Of a DNA stretch of 64,000 nt, positions 48,843-58,261 are shown piece by piece. How positions within the stretch are numbered: the stretch's first letter is position 1; each line of letters opens with the position of its first letter. This DNA is from Hymenobacter properus. Its GTDB lineage: Bacteria > Bacteroidota > Bacteroidia > Cytophagales > Hymenobacteraceae. The stretch spans positions 496,001 through 560,000 of the forward strand of contig NZ_JADQDP010000002.1 in assembly GCF_015694735.1 (NCBI RefSeq). The letters are read 5' to 3'. The notes below the pieces were generated by a model. It was not told the origin of the DNA and searched no databases. It worked only from the letters and a program-made list of their open reading frames with translations. The position numbers were made by a program, and so were the translations under genes.

Positions 48843-49481
48843 ATGGAACTCGCAGTATATAACATCAAAGGCGAAGACACCGGCCGCAAGGTGACCCTGT
48901 CTGACGCCATCTTCGGCCTCGAAGTAAACGAGCACGTGATGTACCTGGACGTGAAGCAGTACCTGGCCAACCAGCGCCAAGGCACGCACAAGTCCAAGCA
49001 GCGGAACGAAATCAACCGCACCACCAAGAAGCTGAAGAAGCAAAAGGGTACGGGCGGCGCCCGCGCTGGCTCCATGAAGTCGGGTGTGTTCGTTGGCGGT
49101 GGCCGCATTTTCGGTCCCCAGCCCCGCGACTACGGCTTCAAGCTGAACAAAAAGACCAAGCGCGTAGCTCGCCTGTCGGCTCTGTCAAGCCTGGCCAAGG
49201 ACGGCAAGATTTCTCTCGTGGAAACCATCTCGCTCAATGCCCCCCGCACGAAGGACTTCGTGGCCATCCTCGACGGCCTGAAGCTGAACAACGGCAAGAA
49301 AACCATGCTGGTGACCGGCGAGGTGAACAAGAACGTGGTTCTGAGCGCCCGCAACCTGCAGAAAGTGACCGTGTCGACGCCCGTGGGCCTCAACACCCAC
49401 GACCTGCTGAACACGGACACGCTCCTGATTGCGGAAGACGGCCTGAAATCGTTGGTTGAACTCTATAGCACCGCCGAATAA
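48843..49481 (+). CDS. rplD: 50S ribosomal protein L4
   Basis: 212 residues. Lines the exit tunnel. The basic tunnel loop region KQRNEINRTTKKLKKQKGTGGARAGSMKSGVFVGGGRIFGP is intact. Its stop overlaps the rplW start (TAATG). In other bacteria L4 can repress the operon; no L4 site was assigned here. Confidence 0.98.
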   Translation: MELAVYNIKGEDTGRKVTLSDAIFGLEVNEHVMYLDVKQYLANQRQGTHKSKQRNEINRTTKKLKKQKGTGGARAGSMKSGVFVGGGRIFGPQPRDYGFKLNKKTKRVARLSALSSLAKDGKISLVETISLNAPRTKDFVAILDGLKLNNGKKTMLVTGEVNKNVVLSARNLQKVTVSTPVGLNTHDLLNTDTLLIAEDGLKSLVELYSTAE

Positions 49482-49768
49482 TGAGCACGCTGAAACGCCC
49501 CATCGTGACCGAAAAGGCCACCGGCCTCAACGAAAAAGGCCGCTACACTTTTGAAGTGGAGCGCACCGCCAACAAAGTGCAAATCAAGAAGGACATCGAA
49601 GCGCTGTACGGCGTGACCGTGACCGACATCAACACGATGCGCACCATTGGCAAAATGAAAACCCGTGGCACCAAAGGCGGCCAAGTAACCGGCCGTCGCG
49701 CCCACGGCAAGAAAGCCGTCGTAACCGTGAAAGAAGGCGACGTTATCGACTTCTACGGCAACCTGTAG
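49481..49768 (+). CDS. rplW: 50S ribosomal protein L23
   Basis: 95 residues. Exit-port protein that docks trigger factor and SRP. MSTLKRPIVTEKATGLNEKGRYTFEVERTANKVQIKKDIEALYGV pattern over residues 1-45 and a basic central loop (KMKTRGTKGGQVTGRRAHGKKA) are present. Confidence 0.97.
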   Translation: MSTLKRPIVTEKATGLNEKGRYTFEVERTANKVQIKKDIEALYGVTVTDINTMRTIGKMKTRGTKGGQVTGRRAHGKKAVVTVKEGDVIDFYGNL

Positions 49769-49810
49769 GCTGCCTTTATTTTTCCGCCGCAAAAGCACAA
49801 CTAGCTAGTA

Positions 49811-50638
49811 ATGGCACTCAAAAAACTCAGACCAACAACCCCAGGGCAGCGCTTCCGCGTTGCGCCGGCGTTCGACGAGATTACCGCGTCGACCCCGGAG
49901 AAGTCGCTCTTGACTTCCCTCAACAAAACGGGTGGCCGGAACTCTTCCGGTAAGATGTCCAACCGCTACATCGGCGGTGGCCACAAAACCCAGTACCGCA
50001 TCGTGGACTTCAAGCGCGACAAAGCCGGTGTTCCGGCCGTGGTGAAGACTATCGAGTACGACCCCAACCGCACCGCGCGCATCGCCCTGCTCAACTATGC
50101 TGACGGCGAGAAGCGTTACATCATTGCGCCCGCCGGCATGCAGGTAGGCACGACGATTGTGTCGGGCCCGGGCGTGGCTCCCGAAGTGGGCAACACCCTG
50201 CCCCTGCGCGAGATTCCCCTCGGTACCATCCTGCACAACATCGAGTTGCACCCCGGCCAAGGCGCTGCCATGGCCCGCTCGGCTGGTACCTACGCTCAAA
50301 TCGTAGCCCGCGAAGACCGTTACGCCACGCTGAAATTGCCTTCGGGCGAGATGCGCATGGTGCTCGTGACCTGCATGGCAACGGTAGGTACGGTTTCGAA
50401 TGGCGACCACATGAACACCCGCATGGGCAAAGCCGGCCGCAACCGCTGGGCTGGTCGTCGTCCGCGCGTTCGTGGCGTGGTGATGAACCCCGTTGACCAC
50501 CCCATGGGTGGTGGCGAAGGCAAGTCGTCGGGTGGTCACCCGCGCAGCCGCAACGGTATTTTGGCTAAGGGCCAGAAGACCCGCAACAAGAACAAGTATT
50601 CGGAGAACCTCATTGTGAGCCGCAAAGGCAAGAAGTAA
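49811..50638 (+). CDS. rplB: 50S ribosomal protein L2
   Basis: 275 residues. Required for subunit association and peptidyl transfer. [34 protein letters not shown], and [20 protein letters not shown] near the C-terminus (with the essential His) are conserved. Confidence 0.98.
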   Translation: MALKKLRPTTPGQRFRVAPAFDEITASTPEKSLLTSLNKTGGRNSSGKMSNRYIGGGHKTQYRIVDFKRDKAGVPAVVKTIEYDPNRTARIALLNYADGEKRYIIAPAGMQVGTTIVSGPGVAPEVGNTLPLREIPLGTILHNIELHPGQGAAMARSAGTYAQIVAREDRYATLKLPSGEMRMVLVTCMATVGTVSNGDHMNTRMGKAGRNRWAGRRPRVRGVVMNPVDHPMGGGEGKSSGGHPRSRNGILAKGQKTRNKNKYSENLIVSRKGKK

Positions 50639-50641
50639 TAG

Positions 50642-50920
50642 ATGGCACGTTCACTAAAAAAAGGGCCGTACATTGACTTCCGGCTGGAAAAGAAAGTCAC
50701 GGCCCTCGACACGGCCGGCAAGAAATCGGTGGTGAAGACATGGTCGCGCCGCTCGATGATTTCTCCGGATTTCGTGGGCCACACGTTCGCTGTTCACAAC
50801 GGCAATAAGTTCATCCCGGTGTACGTGACCGAGAACATGGTAGGGCACAAGCTGGGCGAATTCGCCCCGACGCGCAACTTCCGTGGTCACATCGCCAAAA
50901 AAGATAAAGGCAAGCGCTAA
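50642..50920 (+). CDS. rpsS: 30S ribosomal protein S19
   Basis: 92 residues. Head protein near the A-site finger. [40 protein letters not shown] and [22 protein letters not shown] are diagnostic. Three bases after rplB and one base before rplV. Confidence 0.98.
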   Translation: MARSLKKGPYIDFRLEKKVTALDTAGKKSVVKTWSRRSMISPDFVGHTFAVHNGNKFIPVYVTENMVGHKLGEFAPTRNFRGHIAKKDKGKR

Positions 50921-50921
50921 G

Positions 50922-51338
50922 ATGGAAGCAGTAGCTAAACTCCGCAATGTGCCCACCTCGCCGCGCAAAATGCGCCTGGTGGCCGACCTCGTGCGCGGCA
51001 AGAAAGTGACCCAGGCCCTCGGCCTGTTGCGCTTCGAAGCCAATATCGGCGCCGAGAAGATTGAGAAACTGCTCCTGTCGGCCCTGGCCAACTGGCAGCA
51101 GCATAACGAAGACGAGCGCATCGAAGACGCCAACCTCTACATCAGCGAGATTTTCGTGGATGAAGGCCGTCAGCTGAAGCGCCTGCGCCCCGCCCCCCAG
51201 GGCCGTGGCCACCGCATTCGTAAGCGCAGCAACCACGTGACGCTGAAAATCGACACGAAGGTTGAGAAGGCTGGCTCGAAAGCCGCCCAGGCGCAAGCCG
51301 CTAAAACCGCTTCCACCGACAACGAAGCCAACGCCTAA
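50922..51338 (+). CDS. rplV: 50S ribosomal protein L22
   Basis: 138 residues. Tunnel-wall protein. [22 protein letters not shown] and the beta-hairpin region [26 protein letters not shown] are intact. A 25-residue Ala-rich tail extends the C-terminus. ATG at 50922 was chosen because the longer frame from 50883 overlaps rpsS. Confidence 0.97.
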   Translation: MEAVAKLRNVPTSPRKMRLVADLVRGKKVTQALGLLRFEANIGAEKIEKLLLSALANWQQHNEDERIEDANLYISEIFVDEGRQLKRLRPAPQGRGHRIRKRSNHVTLKIDTKVEKAGSKAAQAQAAKTASTDNEANA

Positions 51339-51344
51339 CCACAC

Positions 51345-52229
51345 ATGGGACAAAAAGTAAATCCAACCGGCTTCCGCCTCGGCGTGATTAAGGGCTGGGA
51401 CTCCAACTGGTACGGCGGCAAGGACTTCGCCGAGAAACTGGTGGAGGACGAGAAAATCCGCAAATACATCAACGCGCGCATTCAGAAAGGCGGCATCAGC
51501 CGCATCGTGATTGAGCGCACCCTGAAGCGCATCACCATCACCATCAACACGGCTCGTCCGGGTGTGGTGATTGGCAAAGGCGGCCAGGAGGTTGACAAGA
51601 TTAAGGACGAGCTGAAGCAAATCACCAGCAAAGACGTTCAAATCAACATCTTCGAGATTAAGCGTCCGGAGCTGGATGCCAAACTGGTAGGCGAGAGCAT
51701 CGCCCAGCAGCTGGCCGCTCGTATCTCCTTCCGTCGCGCCATGAAGATGTCGATTCAGGCCGCTATGCGTGTTGGTGCCGAAGGCATCAAGATTCAGTGC
51801 GGTGGCCGTCTTGGCGGTGCTGAAATCGCCCGTTCGGAGCAATACAAAGAGGGTCGTACGCCGCTGCACACACTGCGCGCCGATATCGACTACGCTCTGT
51901 CGGAAGCTCAGACCGTGTATGGCAAAATCGGCATCAAGGTGTGGGTGATGCGCGGTGAGGTGTTCGGCAAGCCCGACCTCTCGCCGAACCAGCAGCTCAC
52001 CAACCCCGGTGGTGGCGAAGGTGGCGGTGGTCGTCGTGACGACCGCGGCCCCCGCGGCGAGCGTCGCGAAGGCGACCGTGGCCCCCGTCGTGACGGTGGT
52101 GCCGGTGGCCGTGGCGGCAACGACCGTGGCCCCCGTGGCGGTGCTGGCGACAACGCCGGTCCCCGTCGCAACGGCCCCGCCCAAGGCGGTGGTGCTGCCG
52201 GCGGTGCTGGCCGTGGCCCGCGTCGCTAG
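51345..52229 (+). CDS. rpsC: 30S ribosomal protein S3 with Gly/Arg-rich tail
   Basis: 294 residues. mRNA-entry-site protein. The KH domain ([17 protein letters not shown]) and C-terminal fold to about residue 218 are normal. Residues 222-294 are an added low-complexity tail dominated by Gly, Arg, Asp and Pro, with DRGPR repeated three times. Such RGG-like tails bind RNA in other proteins; here it would project near the mRNA entrance (inference). Confidence 0.97.
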   Translation: MGQKVNPTGFRLGVIKGWDSNWYGGKDFAEKLVEDEKIRKYINARIQKGGISRIVIERTLKRITITINTARPGVVIGKGGQEVDKIKDELKQITSKDVQINIFEIKRPELDAKLVGESIAQQLAARISFRRAMKMSIQAAMRVGAEGIKIQCGGRLGGAEIARSEQYKEGRTPLHTLRADIDYALSEAQTVYGKIGIKVWVMRGEVFGKPDLSPNQQLTNPGGGEGGGGRRDDRGPRGERREGDRGPRRDGGAGGRGGNDRGPRGGAGDNAGPRRNGPAQGGGAAGGAGRGPRR

Positions 52230-52242
52230 AACTTGTCAAGCG

Positions 52243-52283
52243 CATTTCACTTCGTTTGCCGCTTAGGTGAACGAAGTGAAATG
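52243..52283. repeat. 14-bp inverted repeat in the rpsC-rplP spacer
   Basis: CATTTCACTTCGTT (52243-52256) and its exact complement (52270-52283) enclose 13 nt, inside an otherwise tight ribosomal operon. A T-rich run follows some 20 bases later. Confidence 0.8.
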
Positions 52284-52335
52284 TTTGGCTGTTCGCCCCT
52301 CTCTTTTAAGAACACTCTTTTTACAATAAACTAAA

Positions 52336-52761
52336 ATGTTACAACCGAAAAGGACCAAGTATCGCAAGATGCAAAAGGGTCGCGTGACAGGCCTGGCCTA
52401 CCGCGGCAGCTCCATTGACTTCGGTTCGTTCGCTATCAAGTCGCTGGAAGTGTCTTGGATTACGGCTCGCCAAATTGAGGCTGCTCGTATCGCCATGACC
52501 CGCGCCATGAAACGCGAAGGGCAAGTATGGATTCGCATTTTCCCCGACAAGCCGATTACCAAGAAGCCCGCTGAGGTGCGCATGGGTAAGGGCAAAGGCT
52601 CGCCCGAGTATTGGGTAGCCTGCGTGAAGCCCGGCCAAATCATGTTCGAGTCGGACGGGGTTTCGCTGGAAGTAGCCAAGGAGTCGCTCCGTCTGGCTGC
52701 CCAGAAACTGCCGGTGAAAACTTCTTTCGTGGTTCGCCGCGACTACACTGAAGCCGCCTAA
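52336..52761 (+). CDS. rplP: 50S ribosomal protein L16
   Basis: 141 residues. Organises the A-site tRNA region. [74 protein letters not shown] core over residues 38-95. The conserved modified Arg region (RMGKGKG) is present. Confidence 0.98.
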   Translation: MLQPKRTKYRKMQKGRVTGLAYRGSSIDFGSFAIKSLEVSWITARQIEAARIAMTRAMKREGQVWIRIFPDKPITKKPAEVRMGKGKGSPEYWVACVKPGQIMFESDGVSLEVAKESLRLAAQKLPVKTSFVVRRDYTEAA

Positions 52762-52766
52762 TTCCG

Positions 52767-52982
52767 ATGAAGAACAAGACCGACCTCAAAGGCCTTTCGG
52801 CTGACCAGCTGAAAGAGCAACTCAAATCCGAGCAGGCCCAGGGCCAGCAGCTGCGTTTCGCCCACGCGATTTCGCCCCTGGAAAACCCCGCCCGTCTCAA
52901 GGCTAACCGTAAGACTGTCGCCCGTCTGCTCACCGAGCAGAACCGTCGCAAGAGCGAGCAGTCCACTAACTCCGCTCAATAA
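52767..52982 (+). CDS. rpmC: 50S ribosomal protein L29
   Basis: 71 residues. Two-helix exit-site protein. LKGLSADQLKEQLKSEQAQGQQLRFAHAISPLENPARLKANRKTVARLLTEQN pattern matches L29. A short polar C-terminal extension is present. Confidence 0.95.
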   Translation: MKNKTDLKGLSADQLKEQLKSEQAQGQQLRFAHAISPLENPARLKANRKTVARLLTEQNRRKSEQSTNSAQ

Positions 52983-52985
52983 CCG

Positions 52986-53282
52986 ATGGCAACCGACGTA
53001 ACAACCCAAGACCAAGCCGTAGCTGAAGACTCGCGCAACATGCGCAAGGAAATCACCGGCACGGTAACGAGCTCGAAGATGGACAAGTCCATCACCGTGG
53101 CTGTGGTGCAGAAACAGAAGCACCCCAAGTACGGTAAGTTCGTGACCAAAACCACGAAATTCCACGCCCACGACGAGAAAAACGAGTGCGGCGAAGGCGA
53201 CACGGTGCGCATCATGAGCACCCGTCCGCTGAGCAAGACCAAGCGGTGGCGCCTGGTTGAAATTGTTGAACGCGCTAAGTAA
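52986..53282 (+). CDS. rpsQ: 30S ribosomal protein S17
   Basis: 98 residues. Early-binding 30S protein. The OB-fold signature [41 protein letters not shown] and [16 protein letters not shown] is intact. About 17 extra acidic residues precede the usual start. Confidence 0.97.
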   Translation: MATDVTTQDQAVAEDSRNMRKEITGTVTSSKMDKSITVAVVQKQKHPKYGKFVTKTTKFHAHDEKNECGEGDTVRIMSTRPLSKTKRWRLVEIVERAK

Positions 53283-53291
53283 TCCAGAACA

Positions 53292-53660
53292 ATGATACAG
53301 CAAGAATCCCGCCTGACGGTGGCCGATAACAGCGGCGCCAAGGAAGTCCTCTGCATCCGCGTACTGGGTGGCACGGGCAAGAAATACGCCTCGGTAGGCG
53401 ACAAAATCGTGGTGGCTATCAAGTCGGCACTGCCCTCGGGCAACGCCAAGAAAGGCACCGTGAGCAAGGCTGTGGTAGTTCGCGTGAAGAAGGAAGTGCG
53501 CCGCAAAGACGGTTCGTACATCCGCTTCGACGACAACGCCGCCGTGTTGCTCAACAACAACGACGAGCCCCGCGGCACGCGCATCTTCGGGCCGGTGGCC
53601 CGCGAGCTGCGTGAGCGTCAGTTCATGAAAATCGTATCCCTAGCCCCCGAAGTAATCTAA
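53292..53660 (+). CDS. rplN: 50S ribosomal protein L14
   Basis: 122 residues, exactly the usual length. Intersubunit bridge protein. [27 protein letters not shown] and [30 protein letters not shown] are diagnostic. Confidence 0.98.
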   Translation: MIQQESRLTVADNSGAKEVLCIRVLGGTGKKYASVGDKIVVAIKSALPSGNAKKGTVSKAVVVRVKKEVRRKDGSYIRFDDNAAVLLNNNDEPRGTRIFGPVARELRERQFMKIVSLAPEVI

Positions 53661-53663
53661 ACC

Positions 53664-53924
53664 ATGGCTATCAAGAAAGCAGACCCCGTGCAGCTGCACG
53701 TGAAGTCGGGCGATACCGTGAAGGTGATTGCCGGCGACGAGAAGGGCAAAACCGGCGTGATTAAGTCGGTGAACCGGGTAACCCAGCGCGTGGTGGTGGA
53801 AGGTCTCAACCTGATGACCAAGCACAACAAGCCGAGCGCTAAGTCGCCCCAGGGCGGCATCACCAAAATCGAAGGCTCGATTCACGTGTCGAACGTGAAG
53901 AAAGTTGATTCGGCCAACGCTTAA
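53664..53924 (+). CDS. rplX: 50S ribosomal protein L24
   Basis: 86 residues, shorter than the E. coli form, as is common in Bacteroidota. Assembly initiator. KOW motif VKSGDTVKVIAGDEKGKTGVIKSV and the QGGITKIEGSIHVSNVK segment are clear. Confidence 0.96.
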   Translation: MAIKKADPVQLHVKSGDTVKVIAGDEKGKTGVIKSVNRVTQRVVVEGLNLMTKHNKPSAKSPQGGITKIEGSIHVSNVKKVDSANA

Positions 53925-53936
53925 TCCGCACCTATC

Positions 53937-54491
53937 ATGGCACGACTCAAGGATATTTATCAGAAAGACGTAGTACCGGCGCTCCAGGAGAAATTCCAGT
54001 TTAAGAGCATCATGCAGGTACCGCGCATCACCAAAATCTGCATCAACCGCGGCATTGGCGCGGCCGTTGCCGATAAGAAACTGGTGGACAACGGCGTGGA
54101 AGAGCTGACCCAAATCACGGGCCAGAAGGCTGTTCCGACCATCGCCAAGAAATCAGTGTCGAACTTTAAGCTCCGCGAAGGCATGCCTATCGGTGCAAAA
54201 GTGACGCTGCGCGGCGAGCGCATGTATGAGTTCATGGACCGCCTGCTGACGGTGGCCCTGCCCCGCGTACGTGACTTCAAAGGCATCAACGACAAAGGTT
54301 TCGACGGCCGTGGCAACTACACGCTCGGCGTGAAGGAGCAAATCATCTTCCCCGAAATCTCGATTGACAAAATCAAAGGCATCTCGGGCATGGACATCAC
54401 GTTCGTGACCACCGCCGAGAACGACGAGCAGAGCTACGAACTGCTGAAGGCGTTCGGTATGCCTTTCGCCAACGCTAAAAAAGACGCTTAA
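53937..54491 (+). CDS. rplE: 50S ribosomal protein L5
   Basis: 184 residues. Binds 5S rRNA and P-site t[59 protein letters not shown] and [15 protein letters not shown] are conserved. Confidence 0.98.
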   Translation: MARLKDIYQKDVVPALQEKFQFKSIMQVPRITKICINRGIGAAVADKKLVDNGVEELTQITGQKAVPTIAKKSVSNFKLREGMPIGAKVTLRGERMYEFMDRLLTVALPRVRDFKGINDKGFDGRGNYTLGVKEQIIFPEISIDKIKGISGMDITFVTTAENDEQSYELLKAFGMPFANAKKDA

Positions 54492-54503
54492 TCTTCCGAA
54501 CTC

Positions 54504-54773
54504 ATGGCTAAAGAATCCATCAAAGCACGGGAGCGCAAGCGCATTGCCACCGTGGCCCGCTACGCTGAGAAGCGTAAGGCGCTGAAAGCTGCCGGCGACT
54601 ACGAAGGTCTCGACAAGCTGCCCAAAAACGCTTCGCCCGTGCGCCTGCACAACCGCGACATGATTGACGGCCGCCCCCGCGGCTACATGCGCAAGTTTGG
54701 CATCAGCCGCGTGCGTTTCCGCGAAATGGCCCTCGCTGGGAAGATTCCCGGTGTGACCAAGTCGAGCTGGTAA
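54504..54773 (+). CDS. rpsN: 30S ribosomal protein S14 (zinc-free type)
   Basis: 89 residues. [23 protein letters not shown] at the start, and [40 protein letters not shown] at the end (given as its two halves here). It lacks the CxxC pairs of zinc-type S14. Normally followed by rpsH; here a terminator and a 3 kb block intervene. Confidence 0.97.
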   Translation: MAKESIKARERKRIATVARYAEKRKALKAAGDYEGLDKLPKNASPVRLHNRDMIDGRPRGYMRKFGISRVRFREMALAGKIPGVTKSSW

Positions 54774-54798
54774 GCTTCGATTTTCGCAATAAGGTTTT

Positions 54799-54842
54799 AA
54801 TTCCCAAGTTGAGGTCTGCAAAGGCTTCGGCTTGGGAATTTT
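54799..54842 (+). terminator. Terminator after rpsN
   Basis: AATTCCCAAG (54799-54808) pairs with CTTGGGAATT (54831-54840), then TT-GCTTTTG. It separates the front half of the spc operon from the inserted block. Confidence 0.75.
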
Positions 54843-54865
54843 GCTTTTGCCTCTCGGCTATTCAC

Positions 54866-55243
54866 ATGAAATATACCTGCCTAATTTGCTTTTATGTTGC
54901 TAGTGCGTTGTTCGGCTGCAGGCACAAAAACCCTATTGATATAAGAAAGCGAATCAAAGGCGAATGGCGTCGAGATAAAGCACCCAAGGATTCTACAATC
55001 ATAATCGGTGAGTTCAGCATGCTGCCACAGCCAGAATTTGTGGTTTGGAACCATTATACTGTTTACTATTCGGAATTTAACAAAACGCGAAATACCCTTG
55101 AAATGCGTCAAGGCTGCATGCATTACAGGTTTCCTATTTCATATTATACTGATGGGGATAGCCTCATTCTGGGCGCATTCGGTAAGATGAGCAGAGTAAA
55201 TGGCAGCAATTACAATTCGCCCACTGTTGGGGTCGAAAATTAG
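54866..55243 (+). CDS. Predicted lipoprotein of unknown function, AT-rich
   Basis: 125 residues. Signal MKYTCLICFYVASALFGC ends with a lipobox Cys. The rest is polar with aromatic residues, possibly a lipocalin-like barrel (KGEWRRDK, IIIGEFSML, DGDSLILGAFGKMSRV), but no family can be assigned. Base composition is clearly AT-richer than the flanking ribosomal genes, consistent with acquisition. ATG at 54866 begins the signal. Confidence 0.5.
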   Translation: MKYTCLICFYVASALFGCRHKNPIDIRKRIKGEWRRDKAPKDSTIIIGEFSMLPQPEFVVWNHYTVYYSEFNKTRNTLEMRQGCMHYRFPISYYTDGDSLILGAFGKMSRVNGSNYNSPTVGVEN

Positions 55244-55263
55244 GCAGATGCCGAATACTGCCG

Positions 55264-55302
55264 CTACTCCCGTTTTCATTGCTGCTAGGGTCGCGGGAGT
55301 AG
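55264..55302. repeat. 9-bp inverted repeat upstream of lepB
   Basis: CTACTCCCG (55264-55272) and CGGGAGTAG (55294-55302) enclose 21 bases; probable hairpin in the spacer before lepB. Confidence 0.5.
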
Positions 55303-55390
55303 GGGAGAGACAGCTTAGCAATAGGGGAAGAGCAACTGCGTTGATGAAAGTATTGCGATACTACGCAGCTATTACTTCAACACACTCCTT

Positions 55391-56551
55391 ATGCGCATTC
55401 CCTACTTCTCTTCCCGTAGAGCTAACCCTTCTCCCAAACTGGCCAAAAGCAAAACCCGTGAGTGGGCCGACTCCCTGATTTTCGCCATTGTGGCGGCTAC
55501 GCTGCTGCGCTGGTCAGCGGTGGAGGCCTACACCATTCCCTCGGAAAGCATGGAAGGCACGCTGCTGGTGGGCGACTACCTCATGGTGAGTAAGTTGCAC
55601 TACGGCCCTATCACGCCCCAAACGCCGCTGCAAGTGCCCCTCACGCACCAAACGCTGTGGGAAGGCGGCCCGCAGAGCTATTCCGACCTCGTCCAACTGC
55701 CCACCTACCGCTTCCCGGGTTTCAGCACGGTGAAACGCAACGACGTGGTGGTATTCCACGTGCCGCACGAGCCGCAGCGCCCAGCCGACCTGCGCACCAA
55801 TCTCATCAAGCGCTGCATCGCCGTGGCCGGCGACACCCTGACGCTGCGCCACGGCCAGGTGTTCCTCAACGGCCAGCCCAGCGCCGTAGCCGGCCGGCCC
55901 CAAACCACCTACTTCATGCAGGTGGCCGCGCCGAACGATGAAATCCTGGCCGCCCTGCGCACCCAGGGCGTGGTCGACTACCGCGAGCCCGACGGCGTGC
56001 CCCGCGCCGTTGCCAATCCCGAAACGGGCAAGCCCGGCTTCGTCATCAGCTGCCCGGCCGAGGTGGCCGCCTATTTCCGTGGTCAGCCCTACGTGCAGTC
56101 GCTGGCGGTGCTGGAGTATCCCGTGCAGCTGTTCCCCGACGTGGCCGACTTCGACGTATCGCAGGCCGCCAGCAGCGTACCCAACCATTGGCAGCTTGAC
56201 GAGTACGGCCCGCTGCCCGTGCCGCGCCAGGGCCAAACCATTGCTCTCACGCCCGCCAATGCCGCCATCTACTACAAAATCGTGTCGCAATACGAGCACA
56301 ACGAGGGCATCACCTGGCGGGATGGGATGATATACCAGCACGGCCAGCCCCTCACGCGCTACACCATCAAGCAGAACTACTACTTCATGATGGGCGACAA
56401 TCGCCATAATTCCGAGGACTCCCGCTTCTGGGGCTTCGTGCCCGAAGACCATATCGTGGGCAAAGCCGTGTTCACTTGGCTCTCGCTTGACCCCAATGCG
56501 GACCTGTTGCACAAGGTGCGGTGGAGCCGGCTGTTCCAGCCGATTAACTAA
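55391..56551 (+). CDS. lepB: Signal peptidase I
   Basis: 386 residues. Cleaves signal peptides at the periplasmic face. One membrane helix (about 26-46) precedes Box B PSESMEGTL with nucleophile Ser53; general base Lys140 lies in LIKRCIAVAGDTL; Box E GDNRHNSEDSRFWG is near residue 340. It is longer than E. coli LepB's 324 residues because of an insert between Boxes D and E. ATG at 55391 is accepted. Its place between rpsN and rpsH is unusual. Confidence 0.93.
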   Translation: MRIPYFSSRRANPSPKLAKSKTREWADSLIFAIVAATLLRWSAVEAYTIPSESMEGTLLVGDYLMVSKLHYGPITPQTPLQVPLTHQTLWEGGPQSYSDLVQLPTYRFPGFSTVKRNDVVVFHVPHEPQRPADLRTNLIKRCIAVAGDTLTLRHGQVFLNGQPSAVAGRPQTTYFMQVAAPNDEILAALRTQGVVDYREPDGVPRAVANPETGKPGFVISCPAEVAAYFRGQPYVQSLAVLEYPVQLFPDVADFDVSQAASSVPNHWQLDEYGPLPVPRQGQTIALTPANAAIYYKIVSQYEHNEGITWRDGMIYQHGQPLTRYTIKQNYYFMMGDNRHNSEDSRFWGFVPEDHIVGKAVFTWLSLDPNADLLHKVRWSRLFQPIN

Positions 56552-56595
56552 GTATGGGGGAGGTAGATGTCCAGCTATTGGACTACTAGAGGTAC

Positions 56596-56632
56596 AAACG
56601 GGGCTGCTCCAATAGTCGGAGCTGCCCCGTTT
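56596..56632 (+). terminator. Terminator after lepB
   Basis: AAACGGGGC pairs with GCCCCGTTT (56624-56632), with a continuing inner stem GCTCC/GGAGC. Confidence 0.8.
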
Positions 56633-56693
56633 GCCGTTATAGGCAGCCTGCGCTTAGGGCATGCTATAGCGCATTAACCTTCAAAAACCCCTT

Positions 56694-57554
56694 ATGGAAA
56701 CCACCACAACCACCGGCTGGATTGGCCTCGGCAACATGGGCACGCCCATGGCCCGCCGCTTACTGGCCGCTGGCCTCCCCGTCACCGCATATAACCGCAA
56801 CCCCGCCAAAGCCGAAGCCCTGCGCGCCGACGGTGCCACCGTGGCCCCCACGCCCGCCGCCGTGCTCGACGCCGCCCAAGTTATCTTCCTCATGGTCTCG
56901 GATGACCAGGCCATCCGTGAGTTGTTCACCTGGGAGCACGGCCTGTTGCAGTCGGCTACCACCGGCAAGCTGCTCGTCAACATGAGCACCGTCTCACCCG
57001 GAGTCAGTCAGGAAATGGCCAAGCTCAGCCGTGCTAAAGGTCATCAGTACCTTGATGCGCCCGTGTCGGGTAGCGTGAAGCAAGCGGAGTCTGGCCAACT
57101 CGCCATTATGGTGGGCGGGGAGGAGGAAGCATTCAAGCAGGCCGAGCCCTTGTTTGCCCACCTCGGCAAGCTGGCGCTACGAGTAGGCTCCACCGGCTCT
57201 GGCAACACCGCTAAGCTGGCCATGAACACCATGCTCGGCTTCCAGGCGCAGGGCTTGGCCGAAGCCGTGCTCTTCGCCCAGCAGCACGGGTTGGAAACGG
57301 CCGACTTGCTCGCCCTCATCAAAAGCAGTGCCCTTGCCAGCATCTTCATTAATCTCAAGGGCGAGGCTATCCTCAACGAGAACTACCAGGCCGCTTTCGC
57401 TCTGAAGCTGCTCGCCAAAGACCTGCGCTTAGCCAAAGCTGAGGGCTCGAATACGCCGCTGGCCAACGTCGTCCATCAGACCTTTCAGGAAGCCGAGCCT
57501 GCGCATGGGGAAGAAGACGTGATTGCCATTCTCAAGCATCTGAAGCAGGAATAG
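56694..57554 (+). CDS. NAD(P)-dependent beta-hydroxyacid dehydrogenase (3-hydroxyisobutyrate dehydrogenase family)
   Basis: 286 residues. Rossmann motif GWIGLGNMGTPMA (8-20), substrate-binding DAPVSGS (121-127) and catalytic Lys174 in GSGNTAKLAMN are intact. The family oxidises 3-hydroxyisobutyrate or reduces tartronate semialdehyde, succinic semialdehyde or glyoxylate. The exact substrate is unknown. Its neighbours (lepB, rpsH) give no clue. Confidence 0.88.
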   Translation: METTTTTGWIGLGNMGTPMARRLLAAGLPVTAYNRNPAKAEALRADGATVAPTPAAVLDAAQVIFLMVSDDQAIRELFTWEHGLLQSATTGKLLVNMSTVSPGVSQEMAKLSRAKGHQYLDAPVSGSVKQAESGQLAIMVGGEEEAFKQAEPLFAHLGKLALRVGSTGSGNTAKLAMNTMLGFQAQGLAEAVLFAQQHGLETADLLALIKSSALASIFINLKGEAILNENYQAAFALKLLAKDLRLAKAEGSNTPLANVVHQTFQEAEPAHGEEDVIAILKHLKQE

Positions 57555-57622
57555 CCTCTTAGTCGGTGCGGTGATTTAGGCGCGGCGGCCGTTCGGCTTC
57601 CAAGAATATTTCTGTCAGGCAC

Positions 57623-57654
57623 TTGCAAAAGCCCCTGCAAGCCCGCTACCTTTG
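57623..57654 (+). promoter_or_regulatory. Upstream promoter of the rpsH segment
   Basis: TTG (57623-57625), 21-bp spacer, TACCTTTG (57647-57654), followed by CACTCCC. Confidence 0.7.
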
Positions 57655-57771
57655 CACTCCCAAACCTGAGGCGTGCCTCAAAATCATTTGGCAGGTTGCC
57701 GAAAGAAACCATTGGCCGGACCGTCGCCGGACGTGCCAAGTAGTCTTAACCCGAAATTTCGTTAGGCGCCA

Positions 57772-57802
57772 TTGGCAGCCGGGCGAAATTTTCTTATCTT
57801 TG
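57772..57802 (+). promoter_or_regulatory. Downstream promoter of the rpsH segment
   Basis: TTG (57772-57774), 20-bp spacer, TATCTTTG (57795-57802), followed by CGCTCCG. The rpsH ATG is at 57836. Confidence 0.75.
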
Positions 57803-57835
57803 CGCTCCGAAAAAAGCGGACGTATTTAATTATCA

Positions 57836-58234
57836 ATGAACACTGACCCCATTGCCGACTACCTGACCCGGGTACGCAACGCCATCAAGGCGAACCACCG
57901 GGTGGTAGAAATCCCGGCCAGCAACATCAAAAAGGAAATCACGAAAGTGCTGTACCACAAAGGGTACATCCAGTCGTACCGTTTTGATGATTCGTCGGTT
58001 CAGGGCACCATCAAAATCGCCCTGAAGTACAACCCCACCACGAAGGCTCCCGCCATCACCAAGCTGCAGCGCGTTTCGACGCCCGGCTTGCGTCAGTACG
58101 TGGCCGCCGACAACCTGCCCCGCGTCCTCAGCGGCTTGGGCGTCGCCATCATCTCGACCTCGAAAGGCGTGATGACCGAGAAAGAGTGCAAAACCGAGAA
58201 CGTGGGCGGCGAGGTGCTGTGCTACGTGTACTAG
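57836..58234 (+). CDS. rpsH: 30S ribosomal protein S8
   Basis: 132 residues. Central-domain assembly protein. DPIADYLTRVRNAIKANHRVVEIPASNIKKEI-type start and the C-terminal GVAIISTSKGVMTEKECK signature are clear. It opens the second half of the spc operon behind its own two promoters. Confidence 0.98.
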   Translation: MNTDPIADYLTRVRNAIKANHRVVEIPASNIKKEITKVLYHKGYIQSYRFDDSSVQGTIKIALKYNPTTKAPAITKLQRVSTPGLRQYVAADNLPRVLSGLGVAIISTSKGVMTEKECKTENVGGEVLCYVY

Positions 58235-58261
58235 TCCGGAACCGCTTTAGCAAATTCAATT

